A DNA stretch of 64,000 nucleotides from Chthonomonadaceae bacterium (GCA_015709495.1 CP054189.1:2666001-2730000), one strand, 5' to 3'. Counted from the stretch's first letter, positions 25,947-34,965 are shown. Numbers and translations: made by a program. Notes: a model not told the origin generated them from the letters alone.

Positions 25947-27692
25947 CTACCCCTTTACGCGCTCCAAGCGGACCCAGCGCAGGTTCATGAGAGCGTTCTT
26001 GGCGATTTTCAGCGCCTTCACTTCGACCCTCACCAACCCTGGCCTTGCGATCGTGACCTCGCCCAAGTCGACCTCGGCGAAGTCCGACCAGGAGCGGGTT
26101 TCCGAAACGGTCCCTTCCACGCTGCTTTCAGCAACTCGAACGCGGTACTTGCTCCCGGCGACTCCGGGTTCGCAGGCCTGCATCACGGCCACTTTGTAAG
26201 CGCCGGCGGCCTGTAGCTGGACCTCCCACGCCACGGTCGCTTCGGGGTCGGTCCAGTAGCCGATGCAGTCCTTGTCCGACTCATACCTCGCTCGGTCGAT
26301 CTCGGCTTCGTTTGAGCGAAGAAGCGCGACTCCGGCTCTATCCGCCCGCAAAGGAACCGGTACGACTTCGGGCGACCCTTCGATTTGGACCGCGATCACG
26401 TTCACGTCGGGGTCGGGCAGCGAGCCCTCCCAGGCGACGATAGGCCCGTCCTCCCCGTTCTCCCATCGGAGCTTAGCGCTCCCTCCCAAGAGGCTCGCGG
26501 ATCGAAGCTTGTTCCTGAGTCCGGACAGTTCGACTTTGCCGTCGGGCGATCCGAAGACGTGGAGGTAGAGAACGCCGGGCTTCTGGGTGACCCGACCCCA
26601 AGACAACGGCCGGGGGAATGGGCTTGCCGTGGTCCCGTAGATCGCCTCACCGTTTGTCTTGAGCCAGGCGCCCACCAAGCTCAGCCGTTCGACGCTCGGC
26701 TGCGGAATGCGTCCCAGCGCGTCGGGGCCCACGTTGAGCAAAAGGTTGCCCCCCTTGCTGACCACATCCACTAGCATCTGCAAAAGGGAGCGGCGGGACT
26801 TCCAATCTTCGTCGAACTTATCGAAGCCCCAATTCCGGTTCAACGTGATGCAGGACTCCCAGTCGACTCCCGGAAAACCCCTCGGCGGCACCTCTTGTTC
26901 GGGCGTTCCGAAGTCGCCACGATGATCGCCGACGGTCATGCCCGCCATTCCGCTCCGACCCTTGTCGACGCGGTTGTTGACGATGATGCTGGGCTGGAGC
27001 GACCGAACGTAGTCGTACAGGGTCTTGCCGTATTCATGGGTCCAGGTTCCTTCCCATTCACCGTCGAACCAGAGCACTCCAAGCGGGCCGTAACCTTCGA
27101 CCAGTTCCTTGAGTTGCCCCTTCATGTACTCGACATACCGATCGTAGTCGGCTTCGACCCCCGGACGAGGGTCCCACGCCCGCCGGGGCAGGTAGTCGGG
27201 ATGGTGCCAGTCCATGATCGAATGATAAAAGCAAAGCGTGATTCCAGCTGCCTTGCACGCCTCCGAGAGTTCGCGCAATACGTCCCGACCAAAGGGAGTT
27301 TTGGTGATCTTCCAGTCTGTCAGCTTTGAGTCCCAAAGACAGAACCCGTCGTGGTGCTTGCTAGTGATGACGATGTACTTCATTCCGGCCTGTTTCGCGA
27401 TTCGGACCCATTCGCGGGCGTCGAACTGAACCGGGTTGAACTGCTTGAGAAGCGGCTCGTAATCTTCGACCTTGATTTGGGCGTGGTTGAGAATCCACTC
27501 GGCCCCACCGGTGCGCTTCCCGTTCCATTCGCTGGCCGGAATCGCGTAGAGGCCCCAATGGATGAACATGCCGAACCTCGCCTCGCGCCACCAGTTCATC
27601 CTCGCGTCCTTCTGCGCTTGGGTCTCTGCAAACTGCCCCATCATCGTCGCCCCTCCGATTGCGATTGCGATCACGCCCGATAAGCCGATCAT
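25947..27692 (-). CDS. GH29 alpha-L-fucosidase, exported
   Basis: A 581-residue retaining glycosidase. The first 17 or so residues form a signal-like hydrophobic stretch (IGLSGVIAIAIGGATMM). GH29 landmarks: WWREARFGMFIHWGLYAIP, KYIVITSKHHDGFCLWDS, FYHSIMDWHHPDY, and the catalytic nucleophile Asp in VLWFDGEWEGTW (about 205-216), then VSKGGNLLLNVGPDALG. The C-terminal half (about 370-581) contains beta-rich accessory regions, including a carbohydrate-binding-like end. The ATG at 27692 has GGAGG six bases upstream. It is first in an operon with the GHL10-like gene, suggesting breakdown of fucosylated glycans. Confidence 0.92.
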   Translation of the reverse strand: MIGLSGVIAIAIGGATMMGQFAETQAQKDARMNWWREARFGMFIHWGLYAIPASEWNGKRTGGAEWILNHAQIKVEDYEPLLKQFNPVQFDAREWVRIAKQAGMKYIVITSKHHDGFCLWDSKLTDWKITKTPFGRDVLRELSEACKAAGITLCFYHSIMDWHHPDYLPRRAWDPRPGVEADYDRYVEYMKGQLKELVEGYGPLGVLWFDGEWEGTWTHEYGKTLYDYVRSLQPSIIVNNRVDKGRSGMAGMTVGDHRGDFGTPEQEVPPRGFPGVDWESCITLNRNWGFDKFDEDWKSRRSLLQMLVDVVSKGGNLLLNVGPDALGRIPQPSVERLSLVGAWLKTNGEAIYGTTASPFPRPLSWGRVTQKPGVLYLHVFGSPDGKVELSGLRNKLRSASLLGGSAKLRWENGEDGPIVAWEGSLPDPDVNVIAVQIEGSPEVVPVPLRADRAGVALLRSNEAEIDRARYESDKDCIGYWTDPEATVAWEVQLQAAGAYKVAVMQACEPGVAGSKYRVRVAESSVEGTVSETRSWSDFAEVDLGEVTIARPGLVRVEVKALKIAKNALMNLRWVRLERVKG

Positions 27693-27768
27693 TCGTCACC
27701 TCCAGCCGCAGACCGAAGTTACCCCGCAACCGAGGGATTTGTCGGCGATGCAGTAATCTCACTCCCCG

Positions 27769-30078
27769 ATGGGAAAGCACCGCAAAGGCAAGCGTAGCAC
27801 GACGCCCTCGGCGGAGGATGCGCTCACCCGAGCGCGGCGGTTGTTTCAATCGGGCAAGGCGCCCGAAGCGGCTCGCGTTGCGGGCGAGTTCCTCGCATCC
27901 AACCCAGATTCGAGCGAGGCATTGCGAATCCGAGGGCTCGCGCTGTTTCATATCGGGAAGACCGATGAGGGCCTTGCCGAGCTTTCGCGCGCCATTAAGT
28001 TCGAACCCGGCAGCGCCCAACTCCAGTTCGACTTGGGCGTGGCACTCCGACTTTCGGGGAGGACCGAGGAATCGCTGGCCGCACTCACGAAGTCCGTGGA
28101 CCTCGCGCCGGACCAGCCCGACTTTCGCGCCGCTTTGGGGCACGTTCTGATCGACGTAGGGCGGATCGATGAGGCGGTCTCCGTGCTGGAACCCGCCGTA
28201 GCAAGCCACTCGAAGCATTGCGAGTCGCTGTTTCACCTTGCGAACGCCTATAGTCCACTGGGTCGGCGCGTGGAGGCGGTGCGACTGCTCCGAAGGTGCG
28301 TTGCGGCTGACCCTGGATACGTCCAGGCGTGGAACAACCTTGGTAACTTGCTCTTGGAACTCGGCGGAATTGGGGAGGCCGTGGATTCGCTCGAGGAGGC
28401 CGCCAGGCTCGCGCCGAGGTCGCCGGTGGTACTGAGCAACCTTGGGGCGGCTCTCAATCAGGCCGGTAAGTTCGAGCGGGCAGTGGCAGTCCTCCTGTTG
28501 GCGCTCGGAATCCCTGGTGGGTTGTCTGTTAGTGTGTACTACGCATTGGGCAACGCCCTCAAAGAGCTCAAGAAGACCGACGAGGCGCTGGCGGCGTATG
28601 ATCGCGCCCTCCAACTGGATACTGAGTTCGCAGACGCTCTGGGCACGAAAGCCAAGCTGCTGCACGACCTCTCTCGCATGGAGTCTGCCCGAAGCGCGCT
28701 TGCTGGGAACTCAAACCCTGGACTCAAGCTCCTGCGCGCGTTGCAGACTCCTGTGATCGCCGATTCTCGCGACCAGATGGCAGAGGTTCGCAAGAGGATC
28801 GTCGAGGAGGTTCGGGAGTTCGCGGCGAGCGGAGCGAGGATCGACGACCCGCTACGTGAAGTCGGGATGACGAACTTCTACCTCGCTTACCACAGAGACA
28901 ACGAAAAACCGATTCAGGAAGAGATCGTCTCGGCGTACCTAGCCGCTTGCCCCGAACTTGGCTTCGTCGCGCCGCATTGTGTAGGCGGCAGCCGCAGGTC
29001 GTCGGGAGGGCGAGTGCGGCTCGGGGTGATTTCGGCGTTCATGAGGTCGCACACGATCGGAAAGCTCTACGCGCCGATGCTCGAACGGCTCGACAGGGAG
29101 AGAATCGAACTCGTATGGGTTCCTCTCAACTCCCAAAGGGACGAAATCACCGAGTCGCTACGGCGTCGCGCTGACGAAGTCGCAGTCGTTCCGCTCCAAT
29201 GGAAGGCGGCTCGCGACGCGATCGGCGAACTGGAGCTCGACGTGGCGTTTTTCCCTGAGATCGGGATGGACGCTCTCACTTATTATCTGGCGTTTTCCCG
29301 GTTCGCCCGGCATCAATTCATGACTTGGGGCCACCCCTCGACCCCTTGTCTGCCCCATATCGACGCGTTCGTAAGTTGCGACGACATGGAGCGCGAAGGC
29401 TCAGAGGTCGAGTACGGTGAAAGGCTGATTCGGCAACCCGCGCTCAACACATGCTTCCTGCGCCCCGCTCGGCCTGAGGCGTTCTGGCCTCGCGAGCGGT
29501 TCGGGCTCCCCAACGACAAACGGCTGTATGTCGTGCCTCAGACGCTTTTCAAATTGCACCCGGATTTCGACGATGCGATGGCGGAGATCCTCCGGAGGGA
29601 CCCAGAGGGGCTCTATGTGCTTATCGCAGGCAAGTACCCCTCGTGGGACCAGCAGTACCTGAAGCGGTTCGAGCGAACCGCTCCCGACGTTGCGGATCGA
29701 GTGGCGTTCGTGCCTCAAATGTCGCTCGAAGGGTACTTGTCCCTCGCCAAGACTGCCGACGCGGTGCTCGACCCGTTCTACTTTGGAGGCGGGAATTCGA
29801 GTCTGGAGATGTTCGCGGTGGGCTGCCCGGTGGCCACTCTCCCGGGCGATCTGCAGCGGGGCAGGATCACACTGGCCCAATACCGGAGAATGGAGTACGG
29901 AGAGTTGATCGCATCGAGCCCGGACGAGTTCGTCGAAATCGCGCTGCGGTTGGCTAACGACGGTGACTTTCAGGCCGATGCTCGGCGGACGCTGGAGGAA
30001 CGCGCTGAAATATTGTATGAGGACCAACGGGCGGTTCAGCAGTTCGAGAAATACGTGGTCGAGGTCTCTACGACCTAG
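27769..30078 (+). CDS. TPR-repeat protein with GT41 (SPINDLY/O-GlcNAc-transferase-like) domain
   Basis: A soluble 769-residue protein. Residues about 17-325 are eight or so TPR repeats (for example AWNNLGNLLLELGGIGEAVD). After a linker, residues about 395-765 resemble the bacterial GT41 fold: VRLGVISAFMRSHTIGKLY, TWGHPSTPCLPHIDAFVS, LPNDKRLYVVPQTLFKLHPD, and the nucleotide-sugar site DPFYFGGGNSSLEMFAVGCPVATLPG. Such proteins attach a sugar to Ser/Thr or Asn of target proteins in the cytoplasm. Bacterial OGT usually has a GYPGTTG-type loop; here it is GHPSTPC, so donor or acceptor may differ. It is divergent from the GH29 gene and followed by a secreted unknown. Confidence 0.8.
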   Translation: MGKHRKGKRSTTPSAEDALTRARRLFQSGKAPEAARVAGEFLASNPDSSEALRIRGLALFHIGKTDEGLAELSRAIKFEPGSAQLQFDLGVALRLSGRTEESLAALTKSVDLAPDQPDFRAALGHVLIDVGRIDEAVSVLEPAVASHSKHCESLFHLANAYSPLGRRVEAVRLLRRCVAADPGYVQAWNNLGNLLLELGGIGEAVDSLEEAARLAPRSPVVLSNLGAALNQAGKFERAVAVLLLALGIPGGLSVSVYYALGNALKELKKTDEALAAYDRALQLDTEFADALGTKAKLLHDLSRMESARSALAGNSNPGLKLLRALQTPVIADSRDQMAEVRKRIVEEVREFAASGARIDDPLREVGMTNFYLAYHRDNEKPIQEEIVSAYLAACPELGFVAPHCVGGSRRSSGGRVRLGVISAFMRSHTIGKLYAPMLERLDRERIELVWVPLNSQRDEITESLRRRADEVAVVPLQWKAARDAIGELELDVAFFPEIGMDALTYYLAFSRFARHQFMTWGHPSTPCLPHIDAFVSCDDMEREGSEVEYGERLIRQPALNTCFLRPARPEAFWPRERFGLPNDKRLYVVPQTLFKLHPDFDDAMAEILRRDPEGLYVLIAGKYPSWDQQYLKRFERTAPDVADRVAFVPQMSLEGYLSLAKTADAVLDPFYFGGGNSSLEMFAVGCPVATLPGDLQRGRITLAQYRRMEYGELIASSPDEFVEIALRLANDGDFQADARRTLEERAEILYEDQRAVQQFEKYVVEVSTT

Positions 30079-30140
30079 GTCGGCGCAACCGTCCGCACAG
30101 CCGGGCGTATTCCTGACATCCATTGGGAGGAAGTTACGTC

Positions 30141-30821
30141 ATGAACCTCGTCATTCAAGTCCTCTCCGCCTCGGCGCTGCTCCTTTCGGGCGCGAGCGGG
30201 GAGAAGGTAGCGCTCAAAAGGACCTACACAGCCAACGAAACCGTGACCTATTCGATGTCGCTCAAGGGCGAAGCGCAGGGCTTCGAGATTCTCGGCGAGG
30301 CCGAGATCGAATACAAGGTCACCGAAGTATCTGAGGGAATCGCCAAGGTCGCCCGAAATCCGCTGAAGTTCTCGGTGCAGATCGACGGTGAAGTGATGCC
30401 CGGTATGGACATTTCGCCGGATAGCTGCAAGATGGACGCATTCGGAATGCCCGATTCGCTTTCGTCCGAAGGCGCGGAGTGGGCGTACACGATCGTCGCC
30501 TTTACCGGCTTCGTCGCCAATCAGGAAGTCGAGACCGCCCAGGACTTCAAGGTGAATTGGAAAGGCAAGGACAACGGCTCGACCGTCACCGGCATGGGCA
30601 AGCTGATTGCCGTCGAGGAACTGGAGGGTCGCAAGGTCGCAAGGGTGAAGTACGAACTCGAGGTCGTGCCCGACGGTGAAGAAGTGCCTGGACGCGCCAC
30701 GTTCGAGTCGACGTACGACCTCGGGACGGGCCAGTTGGTTCTTTCGAAGGGCTCGCTGTCGATCGAAAACGAGGTCCAGCTCTCGTTCGAAATCAAGCGG
30801 GCAAAGAAGAACTCTGGGTGA
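30141..30821 (+). CDS. Secreted protein of unknown function
   Basis: A 226-residue product from ATG 30141, ten bases after a GGGAGG ribosome site. Residues 1-20 are a signal peptide (MNLVIQVLSASALLLSGASG). The rest alternates short beta-like segments rich in Glu, Val and Lys (YSMSLKGEAQGFEILGEAE, KYELEVVPDGEEVPG) and looks like a lipocalin- or DUF-type beta barrel of the kind that describes weighted response values. I do not recognise the family. It follows the TPR/GT41 gene by 62 bases. Confidence 0.75.
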   Translation: MNLVIQVLSASALLLSGASGEKVALKRTYTANETVTYSMSLKGEAQGFEILGEAEIEYKVTEVSEGIAKVARNPLKFSVQIDGEVMPGMDISPDSCKMDAFGMPDSLSSEGAEWAYTIVAFTGFVANQEVETAQDFKVNWKGKDNGSTVTGMGKLIAVEELEGRKVARVKYELEVVPDGEEVPGRATFESTYDLGTGQLVLSKGSLSIENEVQLSFEIKRAKKNSG

Positions 30822-30836
30822 GAGAGTGAGAGGAAG

Positions 30837-30874
30837 GACCCCGGTGAACGGTCAGGTTTGGGCTTTCCGGGGTC
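30837..30874 (+). other. Inverted repeat (GACCCCGG/CCGGGGTC) after the secreted unknown gene
   Basis: Perfect eight-base stem at 30837-30844 and 30867-30874 around a 22-base loop, 15 bases after the stop codon at 30821. It is placed like a transcription terminator but no T run follows. It may be a bidirectional 3' stabiliser or part of a leader for the downstream metH module. The 249 bases between the two genes hold this repeat, the smaller repeat at 30991-31008, and no gene that I can support. Confidence 0.35.
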
Positions 30875-30990
30875 TGCTCCGTGGGGCCGGAAGTCCGATC
30901 GGGCGCTGGGGAGAGCTGATTGCCTTCTCGGAACGACGCGACCTCACCCTAAGGTATTGGCGGGCTCGTGCCGGAGAATAATCAAGATTC

Positions 30991-31008
30991 TTGCGAAACT
31001 CTTCGCAA
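30991..31008. promoter_or_regulatory. Perfect inverted repeat upstream of the MetH activation gene
   Basis: TTGCGAA at 30991-30997 and TTCGCAA at 31002-31008 with a four-base spacer make an 18-base dyad. It is about 63 bases ahead of the GTG start at 31071. Dyads of this size and spacing are typical binding sites for dimeric repressors, but no -10/-35 pair is convincing here, so the role is inferred. Confidence 0.35.
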
Positions 31009-31070
31009 AGAGTCCGGCGCAATATGCTACGCAGTCCCGCACGGAACCCGCCCGCAAGGGGTATGTTCTT

Positions 31071-32798
31071 GTGTTCATGCCGCGAGTTCCCGACGAACCC
31101 ACAAGAGAGTGCGTTTACGATCCGCTTGTCGAGTTGATGAAGCGGTTCGAGTCGGCGTCGTCGGCTACGCCCTCAGCGAGCCAGTGGGACGACCTCAGCG
31201 TCGAAGAGGCCCTTCGCAAGCACATCGTCGACGGCATCAAGAAGGGACTTCACGCGCGGCTGGATTCGGCTCTCGAAAGGTACTCACCGGTTGAGATCAT
31301 CAACGAGGTGCTCCTCGACGGCATGAAGACGGTCGGGGAGCTTTTTGGCGCTGGGAAGATGCAGCTACCCTTCGTCTTGCAGAGCGCCGAGGTGATGAAG
31401 GCCGCCGTCGCTTACCTCGAACCTAAAATGGAGCGGCTCGAAGGGCAAACCAAGGGCTCGATTCTCTTGGCGACGGTCGCAGGCGACGTCCACGACATCG
31501 GTAAGAACCTCGTGGACATCATCCTCTCGAACAACGGCTACCGAGTGGTTAACATCGGCATCAAGCAACCCATCAACAACATCCTCGACCAGGCACGAGC
31601 CCACCAAGTCGAAGTGATCGGGATGAGCGGGCTGCTGGTCAAGAGCACCTTGGTGATGAAGGACAACCTCCTGGAGATGAACGACAGGGGACTGCACGGT
31701 TATCCGGTCATTCTTGGGGGGGCGGCGCTCACGAGGGCGTACGTCGAGCAGGACCTGAGAGACGCGTATCGGGGAGACGTGTTCTATGCACAAGACGCCT
31801 TCGAAGGTCTGCGGCTCATGGAGGAGCTCCGGAAAGGACCTCCTTCAGCGGGCCACAACCCGGGGAATGAGGACGCTGCGGCGTCCGACGAGGCGACTTT
31901 CGACGAAGGCGGCCCGTTTCGCGTCGGCTCTCATCGGGTCGGAGTCGTCGATCCCGACCTGTTCGTGTTCGACGGATCGCGCTCGGCGGTCGGGCCGGCA
32001 AGCGGGGTACCTGAGATGCCTTTCTACGGCGTCAGGAAGGCTGAGAAGTTCGACGTTTTCGAGATATTCAAGTACATCAATACGATCGCTCTTTTTCGCG
32101 GGCAATGGCAGTTTCGGAGGGGCGACGGCCAAGGCAACCTCGAATTCAACGATTGGCTCGACGAAAACGCGCGGCCGATCTTTGAGCGGCTCCAGCGCGA
32201 ACTGGCCAAGCTGATCCAGCCAAAGGTCAAGTGGGGTTACTTTTTTTGCCGTTCGGAAGGCAACGACCTCGTGATCCTTGGGGACGATAGGGTGACGGAG
32301 CGCGAGCGATTTCGGTTCCCAAGGCAACGAGACGGAAAGCGGCTGTGCCTTGCGGACTTCTTTCGTGGGTTCGATTCCCCAGAACCCGATGTGGCCGCGT
32401 TTCAAGTCGTCACGATCGGACCCGAGGTGGCGAGATACGAGCGCAGGCTGTTCGAGGCGGGCGACTACCGGGAGTATTTGTACGTTCACGGCATGGGCGT
32501 TGAGACCGCAGAAGCACTGGCAGAGTATTGGCACAGGATGGTCCGCATCGAACTGGGGATCGACGACCGCGAGCCAGATTCGATTCGCGGACTGTTTGGG
32601 GTGAAGTACCACGGGGCTCGTTACTCGTTCGGGTATCCGGCTTGCCCGAACCTCGAGGATCAGCGCCAACTCATGCGCCTTCTCGCGCCTTCGGACATCG
32701 GCATCGAACTGAGCGAAGAGTGCATGTTGGTCCCGGAGCAGTCGACCTCGGCCCTGATCGTTCACCACCCAGAGGCTAAGTATTTCAACGTGCGTTGA
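31071..32798 (+). CDS. metH: Methionine synthase, C-terminal half: cobalamin-binding and AdoMet reactivation domains
   Basis: A 575-residue protein equal to the last two modules of MetH. After about 45 unfamiliar residues comes the cap helix bundle (LRKHIVDGIKKGLHARL to LEPKME), then the Rossmann B12 domain with the cobalt-ligand motif DVHDIGKNLV (D-x-H-x-x-G) and GMSGLLVKST. Residues about 300-575 are the activation domain, with the AdoMet-binding RYSFGYPACPN near the end. It would bind methylcobalamin and repair oxidised cobalamin for the partner at 17172-19121. The start is probably GTG 31071, with AAGGGG nine bases before it; ATG 31077 is the alternative. The split point is between folate and cap modules. 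Confidence 0.93.
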   Translation: MFMPRVPDEPTRECVYDPLVELMKRFESASSATPSASQWDDLSVEEALRKHIVDGIKKGLHARLDSALERYSPVEIINEVLLDGMKTVGELFGAGKMQLPFVLQSAEVMKAAVAYLEPKMERLEGQTKGSILLATVAGDVHDIGKNLVDIILSNNGYRVVNIGIKQPINNILDQARAHQVEVIGMSGLLVKSTLVMKDNLLEMNDRGLHGYPVILGGAALTRAYVEQDLRDAYRGDVFYAQDAFEGLRLMEELRKGPPSAGHNPGNEDAAASDEATFDEGGPFRVGSHRVGVVDPDLFVFDGSRSAVGPASGVPEMPFYGVRKAEKFDVFEIFKYINTIALFRGQWQFRRGDGQGNLEFNDWLDENARPIFERLQRELAKLIQPKVKWGYFFCRSEGNDLVILGDDRVTERERFRFPRQRDGKRLCLADFFRGFDSPEPDVAAFQVVTIGPEVARYERRLFEAGDYREYLYVHGMGVETAEALAEYWHRMVRIELGIDDREPDSIRGLFGVKYHGARYSFGYPACPNLEDQRQLMRLLAPSDIGIELSEECMLVPEQSTSALIVHHPEAKYFNVR

Positions 32799-32839
32799 AT
32801 TCCATGCTCCAATGGAGCCGCCGCAAGTTAGAATAGGAC

Positions 32840-33778
32840 GTGGTTGTGCGCGCGTTTCAGAGCGGAGACTCTGTTGCTTCACTCTTGGAACTTTGTAGCG
32901 AAGTGTTTCCCGTTGAACGAATCGACCGGGAAAAGTGGGTTCGCAACGTGTTCTTGGACGCGAATTTCCGGTCGGAGGGCCTTGGAGTCGTCGAAGCGGA
33001 AGGCAAGACCGCCGGACTCGTCGTGGCGTTTGCTCCCCAGACCTTGGAGGGCGCAGGCGCTTCAAAGAAGCGAGGCTATGTGACGCTGCTCGGCGTGCGC
33101 CGCCAATGGGAGAACCAGGGATTCGGCGCTTCGCTGCTCGCCTTTGCTGAGGATTACCTGCGAGAGTGCGGCTGCGGAGAATGCTGGGTCTCTCCCTACT
33201 CGCCCGGTTACTTTGCTCCGGGGGTTGACGTGGCAGCCTACGGGCGCGGGCTTCAGTTCTTGGCTCGGAAGTGGTATGTCGAGGTGTCGAGGCCGATTTC
33301 GATGGCCGTCGATCTAAGAGCGCTGACTCCGCCCGACTGGGTCGTCGAGCGGCGTTCGGAACTAGCCGTGCAAGGAGTCGAAGTACGCGAGTATTCAGAG
33401 GACTGGCTAGCTCCGCTCATCGAGTTCGCCCGCAAGGAGTTTCATGAAGACTGGGCGCGATTCGTGCGCTCCGCGGCCGAAGACATCCTTCGGGGCGGGC
33501 GGAACGACAGGTTGATCTTCCTCGAAGAGCGGGGGGAGGTCAGGGCGTTTTCGCACTACAATGCCGACCGATTCGGGCCGATCGGGGTCGCGTCGGAGGA
33601 ACGAGGCCGAGGACTTGGACACGTCTTGATGTTCGAGACGCTAAAGGCTCAAAAGGAAAGCGGCCAATCCTCTGCGTACTTCTTGTGGTCGGATCTGCGA
33701 ACGGCCGACCGGCTCTACAACGCCGCGGGATTCAAGGTGGTTCGAACGTTCGCCACTCTCAGGAAGGAGCTTGTATGA
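32840..33778 (+). CDS. Tandem GNAT-domain acetyltransferase
   Basis: A 312-residue protein with two GNAT folds. The first (about 1-150) has the acetyl-CoA loop as VTLLGVRRQWENQGFGASLL; the second (about 180-312) has GPIGVASEERGRGLGHVLM, the better R/Q-x-x-G-x-G/A match, followed by AYFLWSDLRTADRLYNAAGF. The substrate is unknown. Start choice is uncertain: GTG 32840 lies five bases after a TAGAAT -10-like element, while GTG 32846 has AGGA seven bases before it. It ends in an ATGA overlap with the PIG-L gene. Confidence 0.85.
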   Translation: MVVRAFQSGDSVASLLELCSEVFPVERIDREKWVRNVFLDANFRSEGLGVVEAEGKTAGLVVAFAPQTLEGAGASKKRGYVTLLGVRRQWENQGFGASLLAFAEDYLRECGCGECWVSPYSPGYFAPGVDVAAYGRGLQFLARKWYVEVSRPISMAVDLRALTPPDWVVERRSELAVQGVEVREYSEDWLAPLIEFARKEFHEDWARFVRSAAEDILRGGRNDRLIFLEERGEVRAFSHYNADRFGPIGVASEERGRGLGHVLMFETLKAQKESGQSSAYFLWSDLRTADRLYNAAGFKVVRTFATLRKELV

Positions 33779-34500
33779 ATTCGGCTTCTCCTCATGTGGA
33801 CGTTCTCGCCATCGGGGCGCACATGGGGGACGAGGTTGCATGGGGCATGTCGCTCGCAGCCCACGTTCGGCAGGGCCGTAGGGTGGGGCTGCTTCACCTG
33901 ACCCCAGGGGAAAAGGGCCATCCGTCGAAGTCGCCTAGTGAGTACGCTGACCAGAAGCGCGACGAGGCCCAGCAATGCGCCACTGCCCTATGAGCGCGTT
34001 TGTGGGCGTTGGATTTCAAGGACGGCGAACTCCCGGTGGGCGACGACGTCCAGCTTGCGATGGCCCGGGTGATCCGCGAGGCGCGGCCCCAGTTGATCCT
34101 GACGCACTGGCGAGGAAGCATGCACAAGGATCACACCGCCGCCGCAGACAATCTGCCGAACGCAAGGTTCTATGCCGGGATCGCTACCTTTGAGCTTGGG
34201 GGACCGGCGCATTGGGTTCCCAGGGCCTACTACGGAGAGAATTGGGAGGACCTTCGAGGCTACGAACCCGAGGTCTATCTGGAGGTCCTGCGCGAGGACA
34301 TCGAACGGTGGGAAGAGGCGATGCGGTGCTACGAACTGTTTCGAGGCGGAGTTTCCAAGTTCGAGTATCTCGAATACTACAAGGCCCTCGCGCGAAGCCG
34401 AGGGTGCGAAGCGCGGTGGGAGTCCGCCGTCACCTTTGCCGTTCCCCAAGAAGAGCGCCGGCGGTTCGTGACCACCCTCCTCCCTGAACCCAACCGGTAG
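33775..34500 (+). pseudogene. PIG-L/LmbE-family deacetylase interrupted by an in-frame TGA at codon 73
   Basis: Read through the TGA at 33991-33993, the frame gives a normal PIG-L N-acetylglucosaminyl deacetylase of about 241 codons. Before the stop: VLAIGAHMGDEVAWG (zinc motif, AHMGD instead of AHPDD) and RVGLLHLTPGEKGH. After it, in the same frame: LDFKDGELPVG and ILTHWRGSMHKDHTAA with the second zinc site H-x-x-D-H. A homologue would be expected to have a residue such as Gly (GGA) at this codon, one base from TGA. Start ATG 33775 overlaps the GNAT stop as ATGA, with AAGGAG six bases upstream. It is either a recent pseudogene, a sequencing error, or a recoded stop. The 72-codon N-terminal fragment alone would not fold as an enzyme. 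Confidence 0.8.
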
Positions 34501-34503
34501 AAT
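34498..34503 (+). promoter_or_regulatory. -10-like element placed for leaderless transcription of the OsmC-like gene
   Basis: TAGAAT at 34498-34503 ends six bases before the ATG at 34510 and overlaps the preceding stop codon. No ribosome binding site fits between, and no -35 hexamer is evident. This spacing places the transcription start at or next to the A of ATG. Confidence 0.4.
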
Positions 34504-34509
34504 GGCCTC

Positions 34510-34965
34510 ATGGCGCAGAACCACGAGTATCCGATGACGGTGAGTTGGGAAGGGGGTCGGGGCGGCTCCGGAGGGGCGCAATGCGGAAACAGTGGAACGG
34601 AGTTCCCGCTGAGCGTCGGACCCGAATACGGCGGACCCGGCAAGGGCACCAACCCCGAGGAACTGTTGACCGCGGCGCTTGCGGCCTGCTACTCAATCAC
34701 GTTTGGGATCATTGCCGAGAACCGAAAGATCCCCGTCCGCTCGCTGCGAGTATCTGCGACCGGCCTCGTGGAGCAGAGCGGAATGCAATTCACCTACAAG
34801 CAGATCGTATTGAAACCGGAGATCGTGCTCGAGGCAGGAGCGACCGAGGAGCAGATTCAACTCGCCAACGACATGGCGCACAAAGCGGAGCTTTATTGCA
34901 TCATCACGAACGCGGTCCGGGACAAGGTCGAAGTCGTCTTGGAGCCTTCGATCACGGTCGGCTGA
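34510..34965 (+). CDS. OsmC/Ohr-family peroxiredoxin-like protein
   Basis: A cytoplasmic protein of 151 residues that would reduce organic hydroperoxides. The family pattern is clear: GGPGKGTNPEELLTAALAACYSITF with the peroxidatic Cys (about 60) and the resolving Cys in AELYCIITNAV (about 130). The N-terminus MAQNHEYPMTVSWEGG matches the OsmC rather than Ohr branch. It is directly downstream of the broken PIG-L gene and upstream of tpiA. Confidence 0.92.
   Translation: MAQNHEYPMTVSWEGGRGGSGGAQCGNSGTEFPLSVGPEYGGPGKGTNPEELLTAALAACYSITFGIIAENRKIPVRSLRVSATGLVEQSGMQFTYKQIVLKPEIVLEAGATEEQIQLANDMAHKAELYCIITNAVRDKVEVVLEPSITVG

Noticed and set aside
27361-28665. A 434-codon minus-strand open frame overlapping the GH29 start and the TPR gene
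   Set aside because: It crosses the divergent gap between two well-supported genes and lacks any motif.
33991-33993. Selenocysteine at the TGA of the PIG-L gene
   Set aside because: The codon is not at a catalytic position of the family and I see no convincing SECIS-like hairpin just after it; a nonsense mutation or read error is simpler.
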